Notes under the pieces: model-generated | What the model was told of the DNA's origin: nothing | Seen by the model: only the letters and a program-made list of their open reading frames with translations | Databases searched by the model: none | Position numbers and translations under genes: made by a program | Part shown: in pieces, positions 26,228 to 34,900 of the stretch | Layout: each line of letters opens with the position of its first letter | How positions within the stretch are numbered: the first letter of the stretch is position 1 | Source of the DNA: K189A clade bacterium | Lineage (GTDB): Bacteria > Pseudomonadota > Gammaproteobacteria > Pseudomonadales > Azotimanducaceae | DNA length: 64,000 nt | Reading direction: 5' to 3' | Assembly: GCA_902631405.1 (NCBI GenBank) | Contig: CACOYI010000001.1 | Span: 1-64,000 of the forward strand

Positions 26228-27568
26228 ATGTTGCAGCCGTTAGACTCAGAAGCCTCATTCATAATTTACTTAGATTTTAAAAGCCCTTATGCCTATCTCG
26301 CGATAGATCCAACAAGACGTCTTCTCTCAGAGGCAGGTTTGATTGCCGATTGGAGGCCCTTTGTACTTGATATCCCGAGCTATCTTGGATCGGCGAAATT
26401 GGGCAAATCCGGCAAGGTTGCGGAGCAGAACAGAAGTCCCGAACAGTGGTCCGGAGTGAAGTATGCGTATTTCGACTGTCGTCGTTACGCTAACTTAAGA
26501 GATGTAACTGTTCGTGGCACGGTCAAAATATGGGATACGAATTTAGTCGCCACGACTATGTTTTGGGTGAAGCAGCAAGAATCGCTAGCTGAACAGTGTA
26601 AGAGTGAAAGTTTGTTAATGAGGTTCCTCGATCGGGTTTTTGTTCCATTTTGGAAGCGGGAGTTGGATGTCGAAAGTGTTGCTCAAATGGAACTCGTGCT
26701 AACGGATATCGGTGCTTCATCGGATGGCTTTTCGGATTTTCTGAGTGGTGAGGGCTCTAGGGCCAACCAAATATTTCAAACGGAATGTTTTAACAGCGGG
26801 ATATACGGCGTTCCGACCTTTGTCATTCCCGGATCAGAAGATGCTGCCCCCGAGATTTTTTTTGGTCGAGAGCACCTTCCTCGGCTGCAATGGGAGCTGA
26901 CTGGTAGGAATGGTCCACGACCCGATATCGCTTATGAACATGGGCCCGAAAAGCCTTCCGGGACTCAGAGTGAAGGACGATCCTTGGTGGTGTGCGTTGA
27001 TTTTAAGAGTGCTGAAAGTTTTCTCGCTGTTAAACCAACTATCAAAGCTTGCAAAGAGCGCGCGATTGAAATCGACTGGAGGATTATTAAACGGCCACCC
27101 CTTAAAAAGCATGCTATGCCAGCCGACACCTCAAATAGAGGCGAGATGCATCGTTTTTTTCGCTCGAGGTATATTGCTCGGGATCTTGCTCGTTATGCCC
27201 CGGTGGAGTTGATGAATATCTACGATGAGGAGCGATCTGATTGGGCTTATCTAGGCCTCTTATGGCTTCAAGAAGTTGGCGAAAAGTCCACGGTCATTGA
27301 CAATTATATAGAGCTTGTCTTCCAAAAATATTGGGTTGAGGGACGATCGATCGATACTAGCGATTCCATTTCTGAGATCTTTCAAACCATGGGCTTTGAT
27401 GCCCATGAGTTCTTGGTCTATTTAGAAGAAGATAGTGGTTTGGCGTTGTCGAGTAGACAAGAAATCGATTCGGAACTACCCGTAATGACGACACCGACGT
27501 ACTTTCTGAGTAGCGAGCCTTATCAGGGGAGGCAACACTTGCCTCTGATAATGAGCAGGCTGCGCTAA
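26228..27568 (+). CDS. Tandem-domain DsbA-like / 2-hydroxychromene-2-carboxylate isomerase protein
   Basis: 446 residues made of two copies of the kappa-GST-like thioredoxin fold. Domain 1 (1-~225) has DFKSPYAYLA (Ser19, the glutathione-contacting Ser of HCCA isomerases) and the cis-Pro motif GVPTF. Domain 2 (~245-446) has the parallel DFKSAESFLAV and TTPTY, with the SPY motif degenerated to SAE, so it may be structural. Glutathione-dependent cis-trans isomerisation of a ring-cleavage product is the family reaction; the substrate here is unknown. It follows the acylase gene by 2 bp. Confidence 0.75.
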   Translation: MLQPLDSEASFIIYLDFKSPYAYLAIDPTRRLLSEAGLIADWRPFVLDIPSYLGSAKLGKSGKVAEQNRSPEQWSGVKYAYFDCRRYANLRDVTVRGTVKIWDTNLVATTMFWVKQQESLAEQCKSESLLMRFLDRVFVPFWKRELDVESVAQMELVLTDIGASSDGFSDFLSGEGSRANQIFQTECFNSGIYGVPTFVIPGSEDAAPEIFFGREHLPRLQWELTGRNGPRPDIAYEHGPEKPSGTQSEGRSLVVCVDFKSAESFLAVKPTIKACKERAIEIDWRIIKRPPLKKHAMPADTSNRGEMHRFFRSRYIARDLARYAPVELMNIYDEERSDWAYLGLLWLQEVGEKSTVIDNYIELVFQKYWVEGRSIDTSDSISEIFQTMGFDAHEFLVYLEEDSGLALSSRQEIDSELPVMTTPTYFLSSEPYQGRQHLPLIMSRLR

Positions 27569-27622
27569 AATAAATCAAACGATGCTAAAGTTTAGCGCTG
27601 TCTCAACGTCTCACTGCCTGTT

Positions 27623-28483
27623 TCAATCTTCGCTGGGTTTGATTTCGAAGTCCGCCGGGCTATGTCTTTCAGTCACCCTAGTCTCTTTTGGTCCCCAGGG
27701 TCTGTTGACTCTCCTTCCTCGTTCGACCGCAGGTCTGGCATTGATCTCATTCGCCCAGCGAATAACATTGCTGTAGGTCTCAGCCTGGATGAATTCGCCC
27801 CCACCGTACATATTCTCTGTCGCCAATGCCCCGTACCATGGAAAAACCGCCATATCGGCGATCGTATAGTCGTTGCCGCATAGAAACTGGCGTTCACCAA
27901 GACATTGATCCAACACGTCAAGTTGACGTTTGATCTCCAAGGTAAAGCGGTTAATTGCATATTCGATCTTCTCTGGGGCGTAAGCATAAAAATGTCCAAA
28001 GCCGCCTCCTAGGTAGGGGGCGCTGCCCATTTGCCAGAATAGCCAGGACATACACTCTGCCCGGTCAGACGGGTCCGTGGGCAGGAAGTTCTCAAATTTC
28101 TCCGCTAAATGAACTAGAATGGCGCCCGACTCGAAGACGCGTATAGCTGGATTCGAGCTCTTGTCGAGCAATGCTGGTATCTTTGAATTGGGATTGATCG
28201 AAACAAAGCCACTACCGAATTGTTGATTCTCACCGATGTTGATAGGCCAAGCGTCGTACTCCGCTTCCGAAATACCAAGCTCAACTAGTTCCTCGAGGAG
28301 TATCGTAACCTTCGCGCCGTTTGGGGTTCCTAGTGAATACAGTTGCAAATCGTGCTTGCCCTCTGGCAAGTCTTGATCGTGCGTTGCTCCTGCTGTCGGA
28401 CGGTTCATAGAAGCGAAACGCCCGCCGCTTTCCTTATCCCATTCCCAAATCTTCGGTGGAGTGTATGAAGTATTGTCGCTCAT
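27623..28483 (-). CDS. yghU: YghU-type glutathione S-transferase (disulfide-bond reductase-like)
   Basis: 286 residues from ATG at 28483; the open frame extends upstream but MSDNTSYTPPKIWEWDKESGG is the usual YghU start. The N-terminal extension PPKIWEWDKESGGRFASMNRPTAG precedes the thioredoxin domain (LQLYSLGTPNGAKVTILLEEL). NPNSKIPAL, ESGAILVHLAEKF and the C-terminal helix DYTIADMAVFPWYGAL follow. YghU and relatives bind two glutathiones and show disulfide-bond reductase activity. A role with the neighbouring isomerases is inferred only from context. Confidence 0.85.
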   Translation of the reverse strand: MSDNTSYTPPKIWEWDKESGGRFASMNRPTAGATHDQDLPEGKHDLQLYSLGTPNGAKVTILLEELVELGISEAEYDAWPINIGENQQFGSGFVSINPNSKIPALLDKSSNPAIRVFESGAILVHLAEKFENFLPTDPSDRAECMSWLFWQMGSAPYLGGGFGHFYAYAPEKIEYAINRFTLEIKRQLDVLDQCLGERQFLCGNDYTIADMAVFPWYGALATENMYGGGEFIQAETYSNVIRWANEINARPAVERGRRVNRPWGPKETRVTERHSPADFEIKPSED

Positions 28484-28667
28484 GTGAAACCTTGATAAAC
28501 CAATTCGCACGATGTTAGCGCTTCTTTTACGAAATCGCGATCCCGCATGGCCAACACGAACCAAAGGATTTGACACGATAACCCATCTTTGTTGAGATCC
28601 GTGACCCGGCATAGTCACAGCGCAAGTGATCGTTGCTAAAAATTAAACTAGGAAGGAATAGGATCAT

Positions 28668-29645
28668 ATGAAGACGAAGATCACTGAGATGTTTGGAATA
28701 GAGCACCCGATCATACAAGGGGGCATGCACTACGTTGGCTTGGCCGAAATGGCTGCGGCAGTCTCAAATGCAGGTGGGCTAGGTATCATTACAGGCTTAA
28801 CCCAAGGGACTCCGGAAAAATTAGCCAACGAAATAGCTCGGTGTAAGGACATGACCGACAAACCTTTCGGCGTAAATCTCACTTTCTTACCTGCGATGAC
28901 TGCTCCGGACTATCCCGGTCTTGTCCAGACAATCGTAGACAGTGGCGTGAAAGTTGTCGAAACAGCTGGCAACAATCCAGCTAAATGGTTGCCCCAGCTA
29001 AAGGATGCCGACATTAAGGTCATTCATAAGTGCACGAGTGTTCGGCACTCTGTTAAGGCTCAGGATATTGGTTGTGATGCTGTATCAGTTGATGGTTTTG
29101 AGTGCGGCGGTCATCCGGGTGAGGACGATATTCCAAACTTCATTTTACTCCCAAGAGCTGCCGATGAATTAGATATTCCATTTGTTGCGTCTGGCGGTAT
29201 GGCTGATGCACGCTCTCTTGTTGCCTCCCTTGCTATGGGTGCGGAGGGAATGAATATGGGAACACGATTTATTGCTACGAAAGAGGCGCCGGTTCATGAA
29301 AACGTAAAGCAAGCAATTCTTGCTGCATCAGAGTTAGATACTAGGCTGGTTATGCGGCCATTGAGAAATACAGAGCGTGTTCTGACGAATTCGGGAGTCG
29401 AAAAACTTTTAGAGAAAGAAAAAACACTGGGCGCCCACATTAAATTCGAGGATATTGCAGAAGAAGTAGGCGGTGTTTACCCGAGAATCATGGAAGAGGG
29501 TGACATGGAGGCTGGAGCTTGGTCCTGCGGCATGGTGGCCGGTCTCGTTTACGATATTCCGACGGTGCAAGAGTTGGTAGATAGGATAATGCAAGAAGCC
29601 GATAGTCTTATCGCTCAGCGCTTATCTAACTTCGCAGCGGCGTAA
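28668..29645 (+). CDS. Nitronate monooxygenase / 2-nitropropane dioxygenase family flavoprotein
   Basis: 325 residues, FMN TIM barrel. Conserved segments: GGMHYVGLAEMAAAVSNAGG (N-terminal), VNLTFLPA, DGFECGGHPGE (His-containing loop near the FMN), and ASGGMADARS with GAEGMNMGTRFIA for phosphate binding. Members oxidise alkyl nitronates or reduce enoyl substrates (FabK-like); which applies is unclear. ATG 28668 follows AGGAAGG. It is followed 29 bp later by the thiolase, so an operon is likely. Confidence 0.82.
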   Translation: MKTKITEMFGIEHPIIQGGMHYVGLAEMAAAVSNAGGLGIITGLTQGTPEKLANEIARCKDMTDKPFGVNLTFLPAMTAPDYPGLVQTIVDSGVKVVETAGNNPAKWLPQLKDADIKVIHKCTSVRHSVKAQDIGCDAVSVDGFECGGHPGEDDIPNFILLPRAADELDIPFVASGGMADARSLVASLAMGAEGMNMGTRFIATKEAPVHENVKQAILAASELDTRLVMRPLRNTERVLTNSGVEKLLEKEKTLGAHIKFEDIAEEVGGVYPRIMEEGDMEAGAWSCGMVAGLVYDIPTVQELVDRIMQEADSLIAQRLSNFAAA

Positions 29646-29674
29646 ACAAAAAATAAGAAAAATAAGGATGTGAA

Positions 29675-30871
29675 ATGAGAGAAGCAGTAATTGTTTCAAC
29701 TGCCAGAACGCCTATAGGAAAGGCATATCGGGGAGCTTTTAATAATACCTCAGGGCAGGCTCTGGGAGCCCATGCCATTAAGCATGCCGTAGAAAGAGCC
29801 AAGGTCGATCCAGGTGAAGTGGAAGATGTCGTGATGGGAGCGGCTTTGCAAATGGGTTCAAGTGCTTTCAACACGGCGAGACAATGTCTTTTGGAAGCTG
29901 GCCTCCCTGACTCAGTGGCCGGACAGACGATCGATAGACAATGTTCCTCCGGAATGATGGCTATCAGTATTGCTGCCAAACAGATCATTTCTGACGGTAT
30001 GGATGTGGCAATTGGCGGGGGCGTTGAATCGATTTCAACGAATCAAACTGGCGACATGTTCACGACGCCGAGTTCATGGTTGTTGAAAAATCAACCAGCC
30101 CTCTACATGGCAATGATTGAGACTGCCGAAGTGGTAGGCGAACGTTATGGTGTTTCGCGAGAAGACCAGGACTTTTATTCCGCCCAGTCTCAGGCGCGAA
30201 CGGCCGCAGCACAACAAGCAGGGGCTTTTGATGAGGAAATTGTCCCGCTGCCTTCGGTTATGAAGTTGATGAACAAAGAGACTGGTGAAGCGAGTGATGT
30301 TGATGTCAATCTTGATAAAGATGAAGGGAATCGACCTGGGACAACAGCAGAGGCGCTGTCTGGTCTTCAGCCGGTGTTTAGCGGTGGACAGGTTATTGCA
30401 GAGGGTAAGCATGTAACGGCTGGTAATGCCTCTCAATTATCAGACGGTGCTTCTGCTTGTGTTCTGATGGAATCCAAGCTTGCAGAACAAAGAGGGCTTC
30501 AGCCTCTTGGCGCTTATAGGGGAATTGCAGTTGCGGGCACGAAGGCGGATGAAATGGGGATAGGGCCTGTTTACGCGGTACCTAAGTTGCTAGAGAAGAA
30601 TGGTCTCACGATGGATGACATAGACCTCTGGGAATTGAACGAAGCTTTCGCAGTCCAGGTCGTCTACTGCAGGGATAAGCTAGGAATACCCGATGAAAAG
30701 TTGAATGTGAATGGAGGAGCAATATCAATCGGCCACCCTTACGGTATGTCTGGTTCCAGGATGGTAGCCCATTCACTTATAGAGGGTAAAAAGCGAGGCG
30801 CTAAGTACGTCGTATCCACTATGTGCATTGGCGGGGGGATGGGAGCCGCGGGGTTATTTGAGGTTCTTTAA
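29675..30871 (+). CDS. Acetyl-CoA C-acetyltransferase / thiolase
   Basis: 398 residues with all thiolase active-site elements: acyl-accepting Cys in [26 protein letters not shown] and [10 protein letters not shown] near the C-terminus. It either cleaves 3-ketoacyl-CoA in beta-oxidation or condenses acetyl-CoA. Upstream nitronate-monooxygenase-family and downstream HCCA-type genes suggest a degradative role. Confidence 0.88.
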   Translation: MREAVIVSTARTPIGKAYRGAFNNTSGQALGAHAIKHAVERAKVDPGEVEDVVMGAALQMGSSAFNTARQCLLEAGLPDSVAGQTIDRQCSSGMMAISIAAKQIISDGMDVAIGGGVESISTNQTGDMFTTPSSWLLKNQPALYMAMIETAEVVGERYGVSREDQDFYSAQSQARTAAAQQAGAFDEEIVPLPSVMKLMNKETGEASDVDVNLDKDEGNRPGTTAEALSGLQPVFSGGQVIAEGKHVTAGNASQLSDGASACVLMESKLAEQRGLQPLGAYRGIAVAGTKADEMGIGPVYAVPKLLEKNGLTMDDIDLWELNEAFAVQVVYCRDKLGIPDEKLNVNGGAISIGHPYGMSGSRMVAHSLIEGKKRGAKYVVSTMCIGGGMGAAGLFEVL

Positions 30872-30902
30872 TCTCCGAAGCTAACTAGAAAGGTCTCTGG
30901 CC

Positions 30903-32231
30903 ATGTCAATTAAGACTGCTCTGGCGTCTCGACTCATAGACTACATGCTGAGTGAGAGACGTCAGAGAGTATTATGGTCAAGAGTGGAAGAAAAAAGAGA
31001 GCGGCGCTCCGTTTCACACAAAGTCGAATACTTCCATCAGGTGGATGACCCTTATAGTCACCTCATGTTGCAGCTCCTGCCAAAGCTGATAGAAAAATAC
31101 GATATAGAAGTCAGCCCTTACGTGGTGCCTCCCCCTGATGATTGGGCAGCGCCGGAACGTGAGAAGTTGGTTGCCTACTCCAGGCTTGACGCGCACCGGC
31201 TGGCAGCCAAATCCGGAGGGATCCTAAATTTCTCTTACTCTGACAAGCAACCTAATAGAGCTTCCATCCTGCAAGCTGAAAGTGATTTAGAAAAAGTTTT
31301 TAGAGAGGGCAATCCATGGGCAACAGCTGACAAAGTCAGTAGCAATATGTGGGCAGATAACCTCGATGGTGGGATTGCAGTGAATGGTGATTCGCGAATA
31401 TCAGTTCGTTTAGAAGAAGGAGCAAAACGTCGCAAGCAATTAGGTCATTATCTTGGAGGCGTTTTAGCTTATGGAGGTGAACTTTATTGGGGCCCGGATC
31501 GCCTCCATCATCTCGAGCGGAGATTAACGTTGTTGGGAGCTCTGCGTGAACCGATTGATGCAACCGTTCTTCAATCTATCGTCCCCGATTTGGAACCAAT
31601 GTTCGAGGCCCAATTAGATAGTAAAAATTTGATTGGCCCCAAGCAGGAGATTCATTTTTATCTTTCGTTCCGTAGCCCTTATACCTATCTTGCGGCAAAA
31701 CGGTTAAAGCGACTTGCTGACAAATTTGGTGCAAAGCTATGCTTAAGATTTGTGTTGCCCATGGTTATGCGTAATTTGCCTGTGCGACGGGAAAAAGGAC
31801 TCTACATCATGAAAGACGCGGCGAGAGAAGCCCGTCATCGTGGTCTTCCCTTCGGAAGAGTAGCGGACCCTGTAGGGAGGCCAACTGAGCGAGCTTATTC
31901 GCTATTCCCATGGGCGATCGAAGAAGGCAAAGGTTTCGAGTACTGCGATTCTTTTTTGTCTGCGGTGTGGTCTAGAGGTGTCGATGCTGGCTCGGATAAA
32001 GGTTTGCGGTCGATTGTTGAGTCAGCTGGTCTGGACTGGACTCAGGCCTCCGCAATCTTGGGGGATGAGAGCTGGAAAAAAATTGCCGAGGAAAACAGGC
32101 AGGAAATGGATGAACTTGGGCTTTGGGGGGTACCCAGTTTTCGCATAGGCGAAACGGCTACCTGGGGACAGGATCGACTTTGGGTTATTGAGGATAGGAT
32201 GCTGAAAAATTTGACCGGTGAAAGTGGCTAG
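30903..32231 (+). CDS. Second tandem-domain DsbA-like / HCCA isomerase-type protein
   Basis: 442 residues, again two kappa-type thioredoxin-fold domains. Domain 1 (about 45-235) opens with YFHQVDDPYSHLMLQLLPKL and lacks the Ser-Pro-Tyr motif. Domain 2 (about 250-440) has HFYLSFRSPYTYLAAKRL, with the active-type SPY and Ser, and GLWGVPSFRIG for the cis-Pro loop. Thus in this protein the second half looks catalytic, the reverse of the protein encoded at 26228. 31 bp downstream of the thiolase. It ends in a 4-bp CTAG overlap with the NIPSNAP stop. Confidence 0.75.
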   Translation: MSIKTALASRLIDYMLSERRQRVLWSRVEEKRERRSVSHKVEYFHQVDDPYSHLMLQLLPKLIEKYDIEVSPYVVPPPDDWAAPEREKLVAYSRLDAHRLAAKSGGILNFSYSDKQPNRASILQAESDLEKVFREGNPWATADKVSSNMWADNLDGGIAVNGDSRISVRLEEGAKRRKQLGHYLGGVLAYGGELYWGPDRLHHLERRLTLLGALREPIDATVLQSIVPDLEPMFEAQLDSKNLIGPKQEIHFYLSFRSPYTYLAAKRLKRLADKFGAKLCLRFVLPMVMRNLPVRREKGLYIMKDAAREARHRGLPFGRVADPVGRPTERAYSLFPWAIEEGKGFEYCDSFLSAVWSRGVDAGSDKGLRSIVESAGLDWTQASAILGDESWKKIAEENRQEMDELGLWGVPSFRIGETATWGQDRLWVIEDRMLKNLTGESG

Positions 32232-32641
32232 GGCGAGTAAGGAGTTTCGGTCATGAAGACTCTTTGTATGTCTTTAACTAGACGGCCATCGGCAATCGAC
32301 TCTCGATAGACCTCCTGCCAAACCGGATCAGTCCCGAAATTCTTCCAGTTTATAGCAGCCTCCAGCTTGCTTGGATGGGCGACAAGGTAGATCAACGTGT
32401 CATCAGACTCTTCTGGTTTCCAGTATCGGATATTTCGAATGCCGTGCTTTTCAAATAACGCCATTGTGTGGTTTTTAAACCGCTCTTCTAGTGCTTCTAA
32501 CTTGCCCGGATTCGCGGTGTAGGTCCTCAATTCATATAGTATTTGCGGCTCACTAATGATCTCGTAACCCGTTGTTTCAGAAACTACAAGGCCGCAATTT
32601 AAGGAACAAATCAGAAGTAATTGCCGCACAAGTTTCTGCAT
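32228..32641 (-). CDS. NIPSNAP-family protein, probably exported
   Basis: 137 residues from ATG at 32641 (GAGGAT upstream); a longer frame is unlikely. The N-terminal 25 residues form a signal-peptide-like hydrophobic segment (LLLICSLNCGLVV). Then comes the NIPSNAP ferredoxin-like domain: ILYELRTYTANPGKLEALEERF and LIYLVAHPS. NIPSNAP proteins are usually cytosolic or mitochondrial and have no firm catalytic function; an exported member is less usual. Divergent from the secreted protein gene at 32762. Confidence 0.72.
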   Translation of the reverse strand: MQKLVRQLLLICSLNCGLVVSETTGYEIISEPQILYELRTYTANPGKLEALEERFKNHTMALFEKHGIRNIRYWKPEESDDTLIYLVAHPSKLEAAINWKNFGTDPVWQEVYRESIADGRLVKDIQRVFMTETPYSP

Positions 32642-32761
32642 ATCCTCGATCCTTTTTAATTTTTTCCCTTTGAGGAAACTTCGGTGGAGCTGGAGTTCAG
32701 AACACTTTATTCGTTTTGAGCTGGATTGTAAGCTAGAGAGGCAACTTTTTTGGGGGGAGTA

Positions 32762-33814
32762 ATGAAGAGCTTTCAAGTAGCGATGATCACATTGACGGTG
32801 AGCATATATGCATTTGGTTTGGCGGTAGACAATGCGAGAGGTTCGAGCGTTCCTGACCTCTCTGGTTTTTATGACAGCGGAACTCAAACCCCAGAGCAGC
32901 GACCAGCGGCTTTTGGTGACAGACAGTTTTTGACTGAAGCGGAAGCGGAAGAACTACTAAAGCAAGCCACGTTTCTCCAAACGGATGAGAATGTCATAAG
33001 CGATCCAAATCGTAGTGCTCCAGTGAAGGGCGGGGATGGAAATAACGCATTCGGAGCAGGAGCGGTGGGTGGATATAATTCATTCTGGGTCGATCCCGGC
33101 TCGGGACTATCTTCCGTAGACGGTAAGTTCAGGACTTCGATTATTTATGATCCACCAAATGGCAGGCGTCCGGCAATGACCCCGAGGGGTATGAGGAAAA
33201 TAGCCGAGAATTTTACCTCTTTCTCATACACGAATGATGGAACGGCATCCTGGCTAGAAAACGAAGGCCCTGGCCCGTTTGATGGCCCAGAAAGTTTGGC
33301 ATTAGCAGAGCGGTGTCTTCTGGGCTTTAGTGCTGGTCCCCCTAGCATGCCTGGGCTATACAACAACTTTAAACGAATTGTTCAGACCGAGGACCACGTT
33401 ATGATTCTCCTCGAAATGGTTCACGATGCGAGAATTATTAGGCTGAACTCTGACCATGGTTCAGACGAAAACAGAAAGTGGCTCGGTGATGCAGTCGGGA
33501 GATGGGAGGGCGACACTCTGGTTGTAGAAACAAAAAACTTCACGCCATACACAGGGCTGTACGGTGGTGACGAGAATCTGCATCTTACTGAGCGTTTCAC
33601 CAAACTAGACGATGGAAACTTGCTCTACAATTTTACAGTCGATGATCCCACCGCGTGGACCAAACCATGGAGTGGCGAATACGTGTGGAAGTCGACTGAA
33701 GGAAAGGTCTATGAATATGCCTGCCATGAGGGCAACTATGCCATGGGTAACATCCTGCGTGGGGCTAGGATATTAGAATCAGAGTACGTTCCAAAGCAGG
33801 CTAGCGCCAATTAG
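32762..33814 (+). CDS. Exported protein of unknown function (GRWEGDTLVVET-type family)
   Basis: 350 residues from ATG at 32762, chosen because TTTTTTGGGGGGAG precedes it and a signal-peptide-like stretch (MKSFQVAMITLTVSIYAFGL) follows. The body contains HDARIIRLNSDHG, WLGDAVGRWEGDTLVVETKNF, LHLTERFTKLDDGNLLYNF and a closing YEYACHEGNYAMGNIL. I recall this combination from widespread uncharacterised bacterial proteins, but know of no demonstrated function. It probably lies in the periplasm. No catalytic motif is recognised. Confidence 0.6.
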   Translation: MKSFQVAMITLTVSIYAFGLAVDNARGSSVPDLSGFYDSGTQTPEQRPAAFGDRQFLTEAEAEELLKQATFLQTDENVISDPNRSAPVKGGDGNNAFGAGAVGGYNSFWVDPGSGLSSVDGKFRTSIIYDPPNGRRPAMTPRGMRKIAENFTSFSYTNDGTASWLENEGPGPFDGPESLALAERCLLGFSAGPPSMPGLYNNFKRIVQTEDHVMILLEMVHDARIIRLNSDHGSDENRKWLGDAVGRWEGDTLVVETKNFTPYTGLYGGDENLHLTERFTKLDDGNLLYNFTVDDPTAWTKPWSGEYVWKSTEGKVYEYACHEGNYAMGNILRGARILESEYVPKQASAN

Positions 33815-33832
33815 ACGCTGAAGCTTAAGCGT
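33815..33832. repeat. Near-palindrome directly after a stop codon
   Basis: ACGCTGAAGCTTAAGCGT: an 18-bp sequence with 16 palindromic positions, starting right after the stop of the exported protein gene. It could fold as a short hairpin, but no T-tract follows, so a terminator function is doubtful. A weaker CCGT/ACGG hairpin follows at about 33848-33866. Confidence 0.3.
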
Positions 33833-33878
33833 GTTGAGAAGTTTCCTCCGTCTTAAACGGCGGGTGGGCAGGTAATTT

Positions 33879-34889
33879 TTGGAAAGGGTATTGGAACTTG
33901 GCGGTTACTCGGCACGATATTGTGGCCGGCTTTTTGTTCAAACGGGTTATTCTGTCAGTCGGGTTAAGTCGTCCCCCAAACCTGGCTGGGCCTCCAAAAT
34001 GGCTATGAATTTATTTCTCGATGTGGAGAAGCAATATCTTGATTCTTTCCGGCAGGACCTTCCGGATAGTTTTGATGTCGTCATCGTTGAGGCGAACTCG
34101 GCGGATGAGGCCATCAACCTTGGGATAGAAGAGTGGAAGAATGCAATTGTGGTTGTGATTACTCCATTTGGTCTTTCGGGACCTAGGCGTAATTGGAAGG
34201 CAACCCCGAGCACGTTGTTGGCTATGGGTGGTTATACCCAACTGATGGGTGATGAGGGACGAACGCCACTGACTTTGCCGGGTCATTACGTTGAGTTTCA
34301 GACGGCTCAGTATGCCTATACGGCAGCAACCGCTTGTCTCTTCGCGGGTGAGAAAAAACTCATAGATGTGAGCATGTATGAGACGTTACTTTCGTTGAGT
34401 CAATTTACGACTGTGATGTGGTCTTGCTCCGGGATGGTTCGAGGAAGGCATGGGTCGGACTTTTACTGGGTGGTTCCTTCAAATCTTTTTCAGTGCGCAG
34501 ATGGCTGGGTTTACATAAACATTGTTCCTACGTTCTGGGACGCATTAGCTCTTTTTTTGGATAGGCCAGAATTAACCTTGGACGAGAACTTTTCAGACAA
34601 TACGCTTCGAATGTCCAATCGTGATGCGATCCACGAGATAGTTGCGTCAGTGCTTATCGAGTGGGATAAGCAATACGTTCGTGAGCGAGCGACTAGTTTT
34701 CGAATTCCAGCTGGGGTAGTGCAAACCTTCGATGAGGTCTTGAAAGATGAGCATCTCAGGACGAGGGATTTTTGGCAGACTGTTGAGGACGAGGATGGCG
34801 CCGCGTATTCAAGTCCCTCGCTTCCTTTCAGGGTAGATAAAAGTGATCGTCCAAAACTAAAGCTTCGCAAAACTGTGAGTCGAGATTGA
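33879..34889 (+). CDS. CaiB/BaiF-type CoA-transferase homologue lacking the catalytic Asp
   Basis: 336 residues; shorter than the usual 380-410. Start must be the TTG at 33879: the preceding in-frame TAA is at 33873-33875, and AGG is 6 bp upstream. The first helix (RVLELGGYSARYCGR) and the region from VVVITPFGLSGPRRN on follow the family. At the position of the nucleophilic Asp the sequence reads LPGHYVEFQTA, with Glu139 instead. It is 11 bp from a full-length CoA-transferase gene, so it may be the non-catalytic partner of a heteromeric enzyme. Alternatively it is a decaying paralogue. Confidence 0.75.
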   Translation: MERVLELGGYSARYCGRLFVQTGYSVSRVKSSPKPGWASKMAMNLFLDVEKQYLDSFRQDLPDSFDVVIVEANSADEAINLGIEEWKNAIVVVITPFGLSGPRRNWKATPSTLLAMGGYTQLMGDEGRTPLTLPGHYVEFQTAQYAYTAATACLFAGEKKLIDVSMYETLLSLSQFTTVMWSCSGMVRGRHGSDFYWVVPSNLFQCADGWVYINIVPTFWDALALFLDRPELTLDENFSDNTLRMSNRDAIHEIVASVLIEWDKQYVRERATSFRIPAGVVQTFDEVLKDEHLRTRDFWQTVEDEDGAAYSSPSLPFRVDKSDRPKLKLRKTVSRD

Positions 34890-34900
34890 GTAGATATTAG

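Noticed and set aside
27562..27598. GCGCTAAA/TTTAGCGC inverted repeat between convergent genes
   Set aside because: It begins in the stop codon region, has no T-tract and competes with a shorter internal hairpin; weak as a terminator.
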